Assembly: GCA_039105265.1 (NCBI GenBank)
Contig: JAPFFF010000001.1
Coordinates: 5,394,001-5,458,000 of the forward strand
Direction of reading: 5' to 3'
DNA: 64,000 nt
Origin: Tritrichomonas musculus
Taxonomy: Eukaryota > Parabasalia > Tritrichomonadida > Tritrichomonadidae
Positions 9,701-19,240 of the stretch are shown here, in pieces; the first letter of the stretch is position 1; each line of letters begins with the position of its first letter. Below the pieces are notes generated by a model that was given only the letters and a program-made list of their open reading frames with translations, was not told where the DNA came from and did not search any database. The translations under genes were made by a program, and so were the position numbers.

Positions 9701-10829
9701 TAATGTAATCTCTTTGGTTAATGATAAAAATGCTTATTTATAAAAATTAATATTTATAATATGAATTAAATATAATTATGGAATTATTATTTTTTTTATT
9801 TATAGGATATTAATAAAGATACCAATGTTTTAGATTTTAATAAAACTTATTGAAAAAGTTCAATTCCATACCTCTTCATTTGCATTAAGGTTTTATATAA
9901 AATTGCGGTTATCCTCAATTTTAAATGCCCCCTTGAAAATCAAATTCAATTTTTTCTGATAAAAGTACCGATTTCGAGATCACGATCAATAAACAAAATC
10001 ATTAAAATCGACATGGGCCATTATATTATATATCATCAAACATGATTAGTTTACTGATTTATTTTGTGTCCTAGAAAGACTAGAGAGTTTATTTTTTACA
10101 TATAATATATTTTTGTCAACTTTTGTTTTTGGTATGAAATATGGCAATAATATTGAAATTGCGAATTTATAAATGTTTTTGAGTGTCTAGCATGAATTTT
10201 TTAGTTTTCTACTTATCTTATTTGATATCTTTTAACAGATAATCTAGTTCATTAAAATAGTAAAAGAAAAAAGATCTTCCTTATATTTGGTAAATTTAAG
10301 TATACATAAATTAGCACTAATACCTGAAATTTTAGATTATTTTTTGACATTTGAAAATTATGATTTTCTAATAGAAAATACAAATATGATTATATTTATT
10401 ATCATTTCTAATGGTTTATACAATACATAACATTTGATTTGAAAGTTTTTGAATATAGATAACTAATCAATAATTTGGAATAATTGAAAAATTTTCATAA
10501 TTAAATATTGATAATTATTTCACAACTTTAATAAATATTATATTTATTAAATTAAAATCATATATATGATTTAAATACTGAGATAAATAAAAAACAAAAA
10601 TTATACTATTAAATAGTTTACAAATTATGTTTTCTGAGTTTAAAAACCATAATTTGCATTTTAGAGAACGACGTTAAAAATGACAGTTTAAATGGTGAAT
10701 TTTTTTACCTTTGTCTCTAATCCGCTTAAATTCAAAAAAACTCATGAAAAAAACTAGTGAACGATAATAATAATAATAATAAAATATTGTAATCAGGGAT
10801 GAAAAGTTTTATTCAATTGATGTTTTCAT

Positions 10830-12347
10830 TTAAACAAATCTGATTTCGAATGTTTGTCTATTGTTAAGTTCTGGTGATTGTTTACGCATGACCAAAGGCT
10901 TGTCACCTCCAACGTATGTAACAACCTGGCCGTTTTGGGTGGCATAAATATGCTTATTTTGGTAGACAAAGTGTTGGTTGTGTCTTCCATGGAATGGGAA
11001 CAAATAGAATTCAGTTCCTTCAGGTGGATTTAAGTCATATTCATTAGCAACATCCCAAACCATACCTTGTTGATAGCATGAGTCGATAACAGTGTTCCAT
11101 TCATTTTTACCAAATACAAATTGTTCGTAAACATTATTTCCATTGCTTCCTCTGGTCATATCTAACTTCATACCTGCTGGATTTATGTAAGGTTGTTCTG
11201 GATGAACTAAAGTAAGTGTAAGTTGTACATTACCTGAAGATACTTTACTCGATGGATCAGTTTGTAATTGATTGTATTCAGAACTTGAGAGTGTCATTGT
11301 AAGAGCAAAACGACGGCCAGCATTTGAGCTGTTATCGCCGTTGACAGTTGTTGAGCTTGAAGATTGGTGGGATGATAAGTCAATATCGGCACTCCTTTCG
11401 CGAACTGCGCCAAAATTGGAATTTTGTTGTGATGAGTAGCCTGTTTGTTGGGTTGATCCGCTACGTTGTGATGATGAGGTGTAGGATGATGTAGTATTTG
11501 TTGTTTGGCTTGAAGTATATGTTGTTCTGGTTTGTTGAGATGATGAATTTGTTTGATTGGATGAACTTCTATCTTTTGATTGTAGTGATATGCTTCTTGA
11601 TTGGACTTGTGGTTGTTCATTTTGGGTAACTACAGACTTGATTGCAGAAAGTTGTGTCAAAAGAGTTTTTTCATCAATTTCATTTTCTTCAAGATCTTCT
11701 GGATAAACTAAAATATCAATATTATGATGATTCATAACTTTGCATGCTGATGTTAAGTTTTCTACCGGTTTTTCTGGGTTAAGTGATTTGTAATTCATTT
11801 CTTGTGGATAAAACTTATCTAATAAAGCGCAAATTGACATGTCATATGGTTCGAAGTCTTCAATATATTCATATCCTTTAACACAATTGATAGCCCATGT
11901 TTTTAAGGCATTTTCTGATGCCGAAACTAAACCTGATCTTGATTCTGCTGCTGCCCTTTGGCTTGCTGGGAGAGCTTTACCAATAGAATAATGAAGAATC
12001 AAAGACCAAATTAAACCAAGTGTGAGCTTTTTGTTGTTATCCTTGATATCTTTGCCTGATATTCCTACTAAATAAACGCCATCTTGAACGAACATTTTCA
12101 GAGCTAAATCGCAATTTTGTGTTTTGGCATATGGTGATTTTGGCTTTTTGTCCCATGCCTCTTCGGTTTCTTTACCAGTTAAAATTTGGGCAAGTTCAAC
12201 AAGAGCAACACCATCTGACAAATCAGTAGTAATATCTTTTACTTGAACAGTGCTTTGTCCTTGTAAATGAGTAACAACCCAACGAGTGAAAACTTTGGTT
12301 TGGAGTGGAACCCATTCTTGGTCGATTTTTGATAAACCTTTTTGCAT
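10830..12347 (-). CDS. Double calponin-homology domain protein with C-terminal trefoil-like region
   Basis: The 505 residues begin with two calponin-homology domains (about 15-125: VFTRWVVTHLQG, LSDGVALVELAQILTG, LTLGLIWSLILHYSI; and about 145-245: LKTWAINCVKGY, DMSICALLDKFYP, NILVYPEDL-type end), the layout of actin-binding domains in alpha-actinin and filamin. A Ser/Thr/Gln-rich low-complexity linker follows (about 246-335). The last 170 residues contain FVFGKNEW, HNQHFVYQNKHIYA and a final TFEIRF, which recall a beta-trefoil (ricin-B-like) repeat; this is tentative. No spectrin repeats or EF hands are seen. It probably binds F-actin and links it to another partner. The ATG follows an Inr-like TCACTT by 14 bases. 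Confidence 0.85.
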   Translation of the reverse strand: MQKGLSKIDQEWVPLQTKVFTRWVVTHLQGQSTVQVKDITTDLSDGVALVELAQILTGKETEEAWDKKPKSPYAKTQNCDLALKMFVQDGVYLVGISGKDIKDNNKKLTLGLIWSLILHYSIGKALPASQRAAAESRSGLVSASENALKTWAINCVKGYEYIEDFEPYDMSICALLDKFYPQEMNYKSLNPEKPVENLTSACKVMNHHNIDILVYPEDLEENEIDEKTLLTQLSAIKSVVTQNEQPQVQSRSISLQSKDRSSSNQTNSSSQQTRTTYTSSQTTNTTSSYTSSSQRSGSTQQTGYSSQQNSNFGAVRERSADIDLSSHQSSSSTTVNGDNSSNAGRRFALTMTLSSSEYNQLQTDPSSKVSSGNVQLTLTLVHPEQPYINPAGMKLDMTRGSNGNNVYEQFVFGKNEWNTVIDSCYQQGMVWDVANEYDLNPPEGTEFYLFPFHGRHNQHFVYQNKHIYATQNGQVVTYVGGDKPLVMRKQSPELNNRQTFEIRFV

Positions 12348-12361
12348 TTTTATTAAATCAA

Positions 12362-12367
12362 AAGTGA
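12362..12367 (-). promoter_or_regulatory. Inr-like element of the CH-domain gene
   Basis: On the minus strand TCACTT lies 14 bases before the start codon. Trichomonad genes are known to use an initiator TCA(N)T(A/T)-type element at this distance. No mapping of the transcript start was possible. Confidence 0.45.
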
Positions 12368-13563
12368 AATGATTACATAAAATGATGTTTATTATTTATT
12401 TCATATCTACCTGTTTTTTGTATCTTAGAATTCCATCTCAATATGAATTTAATTATATAATATATAATATAAAAATATAATTTTAATTCTAACTAATAAT
12501 TTTATTTTGTAATTATTTTAATATATTTCAGTATATATTAATATTTATATTTATTCAATTCAAACTTCTGGCCAATCTTTTTTGAATAAAATATTTGCAT
12601 TTTTATTAAATAAAATATTAGAATATATCTAAAATTATGTAAAAAATCTTTTTTATCTTTAGTTTTATATGTGGAAAATTTCACTTTTTCATATGATAAA
12701 ATATAAAAATTTTATTATATTTGTCATTTTTTTCAATAAATAAGTTGGAGTAATGCACTGAAAAAGTTTGTTTTGAATATCAAAAATCAAAAAATATTAG
12801 ATTTTTCTATATTATTATATATTTTAATACGTTATTATATTATTTTTATTTGTTTGTTTGTTTTTTATTGTATTATAATTATTGTTTTAACATATTTTTC
12901 AAAGATATTATAAAATGGAAAATTTTCAAAGGTGATCGCTAGTGAGGTAAATCAAAATTTTACAAATGACAAAAAACTCTTAAAATTTTCCAGAAATTTA
13001 TTGATGGCAAATGTTCTGATATGGCATTGAGAGCGACTGTTATTTTTTTTAATGAAATTTAAAATGAAGTTTAAATATGTTAATTATTATTTTATTTCTC
13101 TATAAAGATATCATGAAATACAAAGAATCAAGTTTATTTTCTTACCAATGTCAAGGCTATTTTAAAAAAAAAATTGGAAATTTTAAATATTTCATCAACA
13201 AAGACAATTTCACCAACAAAAATTCGTTGATATTGACAACTGGGACTTTGAATTGGAAAATGCAAAATTATTTTAGGCATATACAAATGTATTAATGACA
13301 ACGGTGAAACTAAATTAAATTTGTTATTGAAACTAATCCTTGTTTTTTATTTAAACGTATTTGTATTCAATTTCATGTTAATAAAGAATATTATGATTGT
13401 TAACCTTTTTTTAAATAACTTAATAATTTTCTACAAAAAAAAAAAAAAAAAAACAAGAAAACTAACGCGCGATATAATCATAAATCATTTAATAAACTAT
13501 AATCATTGAACATACATAAATGTTTTTTGTATTTTGAAATTCAATTAATAATTAATATCATTT
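12368..13563. other. Intergenic, no gene supported
   Basis: AT-rich. A slightly GC-richer patch near 12925-13300 has broken coding-like words in several frames but nothing that can be named. An A run lies at about 13435-13452. Confidence 0.5.
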
Positions 13564-13602
13564 AATGACAACTTTTTGAGCTTTGCTCAAAAAGTTGTCA
13601 TT
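13564..13602. repeat. Perfect 18-bp stem hairpin, copy 1
   Basis: AATGACAACTTTTTGAGC is followed by TTT and then its exact complement. The inner part (minus strand GCAAAGC) is a variant of the very stable GCGAAGC mini-hairpin. It is the first of three related palindromes at roughly 120-130-bp spacing. Confidence 0.75.
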
Positions 13603-13700
13603 CTTGAGATCTATTAGGTATAATATTTCATTTGTTTTCTTCATGGAAGTTGATTTATGTAAGTTTTGAAAAGAAATCAAATTTGAAAATAATAAAGGGC

Positions 13701-13727
13701 CACTTTTTGAGCGAAGCTCAAAAAGTG
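13701..13727. repeat. Hairpin copy 2, GCGAAGC loop on + strand
   Basis: CACTTTTTGAGC, GAA, GCTCAAAAAGTG form a 12-bp perfect stem with a three-base loop. Flanks extend the similarity to copy 3 (GC before, TC after; GTGTCY...GC words downstream). Confidence 0.75.
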
Positions 13728-13820
13728 TCCAAGCATAAGATTCATTTCGGTTATGTAATAACTTGGTTATAGCTGGTTTTGATGTTTGAATATCTTATTT
13801 GAGGAAATTGCAAGAAACGC

Positions 13821-13847
13821 CACTTTTTGAGCTTCGCTCAAAAAGTG
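13821..13847. repeat. Hairpin copy 3, GCGAAGC loop on - strand
   Basis: Same 12-bp stem as copy 2, with TTC as the loop, so the GCGAAGC form is on the minus strand. It lies exactly 120 bp after copy 2. Confidence 0.75.
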
Positions 13848-14165
13848 TCTATGCTTTGGATGATAATGGCGTAATAATATATTTTTCTTTCAAGAACATT
13901 GTTCTATTTTAAGCAAGTATTCTATAAAAACAAACGATTAAAATAAATAGAAAAATAATTGAGGGCCAATTTGGTTTCTCTTGTTATAAACATTTTGCAT
14001 CAAAAAGTTATTTTATTTTTTATCTTTAAGAAAAAGTTATGTTTTATTTTTTGCGCCAAGAAAAAGTTCATGATTATTTTTCACTCTATCAAATTGTGGA
14101 AACTTTTTGACCGAAAAAAAATCAAAATAAACAAAAAAAAATTAAATATACTATATGACTATATG

Positions 14166-14200
<35 letters not shown>
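14166..14200. repeat. A homopolymer of 35 bases
   Basis: An uninterrupted A run directly abuts the left end of the foldback element; 11 A follow its right end. The target duplication of that element therefore cannot be read. Confidence 0.9.
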
Positions 14201-14203
<3 letters not shown>

Positions 14204-14898
14204 AAATCGTAATTGCCCTCAATCGTAATTGCCCGCACAAAAAAGGTCAATTTTGGCCTTAAAACCGTTGTCAAATGAAAATGGAAGAATGACTTTTTGA
14301 ATTATTTGGCTAATTATTCTCTGAAAATAATAATAAAATTACTAATTTACGAAATCTTCCTCAGATATTTGCAAAGTCTTCCCAAAATAGTTCGAAATCT
14401 TCCCCAGATATTTGCGAAATCTTCCTCAGATATTTGCGAAGTCTTCCCCAGATAATTACGAAATCTTTCCCAGATAATTACAAAATCTTCCCAAAATAGT
14501 TGCGAAATCTTCCCCAGATATTTGCGAAATCTTCCCAAAATAGTTACGAAATCTTCCCAAAATAGTTACGAAATCTTCCCCAGATAGTTGCGAAATCATT
14601 TTCAGATGATTATTCTTATCTGATTATAAAATAATCATCACAAAATCATTTTAAGATGATCACAACTATCTGGGGAAGATTTCGCAAATACCTGAGGAAG
14701 ATTTCGAACTATTTTGGGAAGACTTTGCAAATATCTGAGGAAGATTTCGTAAATTAGTAATTTTATTATTATTTTCAGAGAATAATTAGCCAAATAATTC
14801 AAAAAGTCATTCTTCCATTTTCATTTGACAACGGTTTTAAGGCCAAAATTGACCTTTTTTGTGCGGGCAATTACGATTGAGGGCAATTACGATTTCCC
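14201..14898. mobile_element. 698-bp foldback element with about 205-bp terminal inverted repeats
   Basis: The ends 14201 onward (GGGAAATCGTAATTGCCC) and 14898 backward are identical inverted copies for about 205 bases, then continue imperfectly into the centre. Each tip holds two direct copies of AATCGTAATTGCCC. The left arm runs into an array of 22-bp units that the right arm retains only in part. There is no transposase gene. Long inverted arms with internal tandem repeats match foldback transposons; MULE-type elements also have long arms. The lack of mismatches between the outer arms points to a recent origin or gene conversion. Confidence 0.8.
14350..14590. repeat. 22-bp tandem repeat, 11 units plus a diverged 12th
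   Basis: Unit consensus CGAAATCTTCCCCAGATATT plus TG. Ten units are 22 bp and one is 21 bp. Two variants alternate: one with CCCCAGATAWTT and one with CCCAAAATAGTT. A 12th diverged unit is at 14591-14612. The minus-strand 63-codon frame across it is only a product of this repeat. Confidence 0.85.
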
Positions 14899-14975
14899 AA
14901 AAAAAAAAAGACAATTATCAAATAAACATTAAACTCTTTGTATTTTTATTATAAAATTTATTTTCCAGATACTTT

Positions 14976-15297
14976 TTACCCAATAAATAAGGTTCCTTTC
15001 TCAGATACAATGTAATCTCGCAACCGCTGGATTACAGGTCGATAAGATTCAGAATTCTTACACAATTGAACAGTTTTCATCAAATCCAAACAAACAGAAA
15101 AAGAAATTTCAACAAACTTATTTTTAAAAAAAACGAACACCGAAAAAAGCTCACAATAGTATACGTTGGGCTGTATGTGATTTATTAATTCCCATCTTTT
15201 TTCCTGATAAACCACTTCTTTGTAATTGATGTATTTGATTTTGCTGAGAGAGAACGAGTTTTATTAAGTCCTCTTTAGAAAGTTTATTGAAGCCCAT
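14976..15297 (-). pseudogene. Broken gene of unknown family, N-terminus MGFNKLSKEDLIKLVL
   Basis: A minus-strand coding trace starts at the ATG at 15297 with a coiled-coil-like N-terminus, and a second coding stretch reaches 14976. It looks broken about once. It lies beside the foldback element and another broken gene in the same orientation. It may be cargo of a larger mobile element, but no diagnostic gene such as polymerase, integrase or capsid is visible, so the family stays open. Confidence 0.4.
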
Positions 15298-15521
15298 TTT
15301 AAGTATGATTAAATTAACCTTTATTAGCCCAAAAACTGTAGAAATATAAAAAAAAAAAATTAAAAATTAAAATTTAAAAGAAAAATAAGTGGAAGAATTG
15401 TTTACTTATGACTTATGCTATAAAGATATTTTCAACTGATTCCCAGTAAAGATTTATCACGTCTTTTTTCGTATATGGGCTATTTAAACTTTTCGACATC
15501 ATAGTCATCAGTTCCAATGAG

Positions 15522-16413
15522 TTACCCGATGTCATCTGTCAATCTTTGCCAAATTTGTTGATTTTTCTTGAATTTGAATTCTCCATTCCAACTGTTCACG
15601 AAAAAGTTCATATCTTGGAGAATTGACCTTGCTTTCGATGATCTTTCAATTCTTTTTCCAAGAACTTGAGTGTAGCTATCAAGAGCATTGAACGAGGATA
15701 GTGTTTTATTAACTTTGTTAACTTCTCCTTGCATTGTAAGTTCTGTCTTTCTTTTTACTGTGGCATTGAACTTAGTGTCAATACAAATTCTTGAGACTAG
15801 GAGAGCTTGTTCTGTTCCTGTTATGGCTCTTTTTACCGGCATCTGATTTTTCAGCTTCAATATTTCTGCTTCCATGATCTTAATCTTATTTTCATAGTCT
15901 TGATTCTGTTTTTGAATCTTTTCTTTTTCAGATTAAAATTTTTGGGAGACATACTTTTTAATTACATCTTTAAATAGTGATGGCATCATATTTTTGGTAT
16001 TCTCCTTATAATTATCATCAATTATCGTTTTGAGCATTTTCTCCCAATGCTTTTCTACATGATCATCTTCGGCAGGCATTATATTCAGTATTTGTCCTAG
16101 CTGTATACTAAAGTGCGTTTTTTCTTGCTGATTTTGCATTGGATTTTGCAATTGAGTCTGTTGTAATTGGTTCTGAATTAGCATATCTAGTTGTCTTTCA
16201 ATTGCTGTCATTCTTTCATCTCGGGGCTCCCTCATATATTGATGGGGCCTTTCCGATGCATATCTGTAACGGGAACTGCCCCATATATTGATAGGGCACA
16301 TCTGTAATAAATCTGTAACGGGGCTCGCCCAGCAATACATGGGGCCCATCCGCGTATCGATTGTATATTGGTATTTTGATATTTCCTCTTCGTGAATATT
16401 GTCGACCGTCCAT
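15522..16413 (-). pseudogene. Broken gene for a coiled-coil protein with Arg/Tyr-rich N-terminus
   Basis: Minus-strand coding trace. An Arg/Tyr/Pro-rich start with GC-rich degenerate repeats (16210-16345) is followed by ERQLDMLIQNQLQQTQLQ and other Gln-rich coiled-coil sequence, then a charged helical C-terminal part (VLGKRIERSSKARSILQDM). It looks broken about two times. The family is unknown. It diverges from the gene at 16711 across a 51-base A run. Association with a mobile element is a guess from context. Confidence 0.45.
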
Positions 16414-16420
16414 TTGTTTT

Positions 16421-16422
<2 letters not shown>

Positions 16423-16473
<51 letters not shown>
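16423..16473. repeat. A homopolymer of 51 bases followed by GAAAAAA repeats
   Basis: An uninterrupted A run lies immediately 5' of the minus-strand broken gene, then four A-rich units with single G to about 16500. It separates two divergent broken genes. Confidence 0.9.
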
Positions 16474-16475
<2 letters not shown>

Positions 16476-16710
16476 AAAAAGAAAAAAGAAAAAAGAAAAT
16501 TAACGCAGATATTGAATGAAGCTCATTTTATACTGGATTTATAGAAGAATATCAAGATACAAATAATGTAAAATATTCATAATATTCAAATGATGATTTT
16601 AAATTGAAGTATATATGGGAAATTAAAGATATAATTAATAATCAATTAAAAATACAGAAAAGGAAAGGAAAAGAGAAAAAAGGGTAGAAATTTCCGTTTA
16701 CAATTTCATT

Positions 16711-17389
16711 ATGACTCAAAGGATTCCAATCCCAAAGATATTTGCAATGTACATTGATAAAAATATGGAGACAAGAGGTTATACTACTAGAATACATCAA
16801 TCTAATAACATTGAAGTCCAGGAAGTATCAAGGTCACTCAAAGAAAATAATTTAATGCCATTTGCAATTCGTGTTCATAATGATAAAAATGAAATTTTCA
16901 CATTTAGTTAGCATGTTAAAGTTATTGGAACTTCTAAGATCATTCAACACAATGACTCACATGCTGCATTATTATATATTGAATGTTCAGATATTACCAT
17001 TATAACAGAAGATGATTCGGATTTTTTATCTAGAAATGAATTTTATGACACTTTTTTACAGATAAACAAATTAAAAATATGAAAGAAGACGATTATTGTA
17101 TTTTATTAGAAACATTTCGAATGCACGCAAATGATGAAGATTTCGAACTGTTTTGTCTTATTTCGGCCACATATGAAAAAAGAATAAATAACCTTAGGTA
17201 ATCGCCAAATCCGCATGATATCGATATTTTAAATATATCAATGAAAAACATGTATGAATTATGAAGTCTCTAAACAAGTTCATGAGCTACTCGAAAGCAA
17301 TTGTAGAAGAATTAATAAAAATCGTTGAAGGATTTATTGAACTTATCTCGGCAGTATTCAATAAGAATGATGAAGCACATAATAAATAA
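16711..17389 (+). pseudogene. Broken gene of unknown family (RIPIPKIFAMYIDKNM...)
   Basis: Coding traces on the plus strand start at the ATG at 16711 (MTQRIPIPKIFAMYIDKN) and run to a helical C-terminal part (SKAIVEELIKIVEGFIELIS) that ends near 17389. It looks broken about four times. The family is not recognised. The divergent layout with 16413 suggests that the two arrived together. Confidence 0.45.
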
Positions 17390-17639
17390 TAATGAAAAAG
17401 AAGCTACAATATTTTTCATTACAATTTCTTTCTTCAGATTTCTCAGCTGTTGTATTACATGGTAATTTATAACAATTTATTAACTCTTTAGATTCTAAAC
17501 CATCAAAATGATTTAATGTATATAAAAAGAATATTATATAAAAGGTAAAATAATTCATGAGGACTGTTTTTCACTTAACCGATTTTTTAACTTTTTCTAT
17601 AACTTAAAAAAACGAATAAATCCCAGAGATTTATTTCAG

Positions 17640-18992
17640 ATGAGCCAGAATAACTACGTAATCAGAAGGAAAATTGTTCAATTTAAACCAACGCCAATTC
17701 CAAAATCTACATACACACCCGAAACATTTGTTCAGAAGCCATCTCCTCCACCAATTACTGCAAACGCACATATCGAAAAGCTTGCCGAGCCTAATCCACC
17801 ACCACCTCCTCCCCAACCACTTCCTCCTATACCCAAATACCAAAATCCACCACCTAATTTCAAGCCTGTTGATTTTAGAGTGAATGCAGCTTGCTTACAG
17901 CGTGATGCCTACTTAATGAAATCTAAAAGAGAAAGAGAAGAAAATGAAAAAGCTGTTGAACCTTCGCAATTTCTTGAATGGCAAGAGAAAATGCATGATC
18001 TTGATGAACAACAACGAATTGAGGAAGTTCAGCAAAGACATGCCGCACTTGATCATGTCCAGAAAAATGCCATAAAAGCAAAAAAAAAAATCATAGAAGA
18101 ACGGTTGGAACAAGGACGACAAATGCGTCTTGAAATAGGACAAGAAATTCAACAAGTTCAAGATGAAATCAATCAAGAACGACAAAAAATCAGAGAACTT
18201 AAATCTCAGCTTGTTGATGGCGCACCAAAGGCTATATCACAAGCTAAACGACAAAAAGCGGAACAAACTAAAGAAATGAAAAGACAATTACGCAGCGATC
18301 TACGAGCTGCTCAAAAACAACGAGCTGAAGAAACAGCTGAGATTAAACGTCATGCAGAACAAGTACGAAAAGATGCCGAAAACCATGTTCTTTCTCATGG
18401 CGATAAATTTAAATCAAAAATTGATATTACAGAAACAACATTTTTAGCCTCTTTAACAGATGAAGAAACCAAAGAATTGATTAGTATGCACGCCCAACAA
18501 AAAAGAGAACATATCGAACAAGAAATTCAAAAACATAGAGAACAAAAAGCGGCTAAGATGGATAAATTAGTTAAAATGCTCGAAGAAGCTACAAGACAAA
18601 GAGATATTCAAGAACAGGAACATGTACAAAAACGCAGAGAAAAATTAGAACAAGAAGAACGTGAACGTATAGAAAAAGAAGAAGAAGAAGAGAAAAAAAT
18701 ATTAGCATTAGAAAAAAAACTCGAGAAAAAACGCGAAGATCGAATCAAAGAAGCTGAAGAAATGGAAGAACATACAAGACAAATCGCTGCCAGAAACAGA
18801 TATCTTGCATTAAATAAAAAAGCGCTTGCAACAAAAGTTTTTCAATCCCAACAAGATGCTAAATTACGATCAGCTAAAGAAAGACAAACAATGAACCTTC
18901 CAATAGATCAGTTAAGGACAATGCAGAAAACACAAAAAACAAGGAAATCTTCAGCTGATTTGACTAGCTTGAAAAGTCTCCTCGGCATATAA
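17640..18992 (+). CDS. Coiled-coil flagellar protein, CFAP99-like
   Basis: The 450 residues have a Pro-rich N-terminal region (about 15-80, with a run PNPPPPPPQPLPPIP) after VIRRKIVQFKPTPIPK, then almost continuous charged coiled coil (about 95-410), and a short basic end (KTQKTRKSSADLTSLKSLLGI). The block FLEWQEKMHDLDEQQRIEEVQQRHAALDHVQ and following EERLEQGRQMRLEIGQEIQQ resemble the C-terminal half of cilia- and flagella-associated protein 99; the assignment is by pattern only. A role in the flagellar axoneme would fit a flagellate. The ATG is the first codon after a TTTATTTCAG sequence; a TCACTT box lies about 70 bases upstream. Confidence 0.7.
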   Translation: MSQNNYVIRRKIVQFKPTPIPKSTYTPETFVQKPSPPPITANAHIEKLAEPNPPPPPPQPLPPIPKYQNPPPNFKPVDFRVNAACLQRDAYLMKSKREREENEKAVEPSQFLEWQEKMHDLDEQQRIEEVQQRHAALDHVQKNAIKAKKKIIEERLEQGRQMRLEIGQEIQQVQDEINQERQKIRELKSQLVDGAPKAISQAKRQKAEQTKEMKRQLRSDLRAAQKQRAEETAEIKRHAEQVRKDAENHVLSHGDKFKSKIDITETTFLASLTDEETKELISMHAQQKREHIEQEIQKHREQKAAKMDKLVKMLEEATRQRDIQEQEHVQKRREKLEQEERERIEKEEEEEKKILALEKKLEKKREDRIKEAEEMEEHTRQIAARNRYLALNKKALATKVFQSQQDAKLRSAKERQTMNLPIDQLRTMQKTQKTRKSSADLTSLKSLLGI

Positions 18993-19240
18993 TCTACATA
19001 TTATTATTATTTTTATTTAAATTTGTGTTAATTGTATTAAAAACTATTTTTAAACTTGATATATTAACCAGTTTTTATTGATTATTTTTAAACGTATTAA
19101 TTAACGTATTGTATAAGAAAATATAATTTGTAATAACTCAAATATTCACTAACTTTCATTTTTTGTATGATATAAAATGATATTTCAATTAAAATTTCCA
19201 AATTTTTATTGAAAGGTTTTATTCAAATTTATAAATTAAA
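18993..19240. other. Intergenic, AT-rich
   Basis: Contains the 3' flank of the coiled-coil gene and the 5' flank of the next gene, with TTCAAATT about 20 bases before the next ATG as a weak Inr candidate. Confidence 0.3.

Larger units (their letters stand above)
8339..10829. other. Gene-poor region with two small inverted-repeat elements
   Basis: Apart from the two MITE-like elements at 8777 and 9281 the stretch is AT-rich and without supported ORFs. A GATAATAATAATAATAATA run lies near 10763-10782, just downstream of the calponin-homology gene end. Confidence 0.6.

Noticed and set aside
13077-13509. Two short plus-strand frames
   Set aside because: Low-complexity composition and an A run; no start signal, no family.
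13564-13847. Hairpins as bacterial-type terminators
   Set aside because: The window is eukaryotic; there is no gene ending at them and the U tract is inside the stem.
14347-14538. 63-codon minus-strand frame (MGRFRKYLGKIS...)
   Set aside because: It is the translation of the 22-bp tandem repeat in the foldback element, not a gene.
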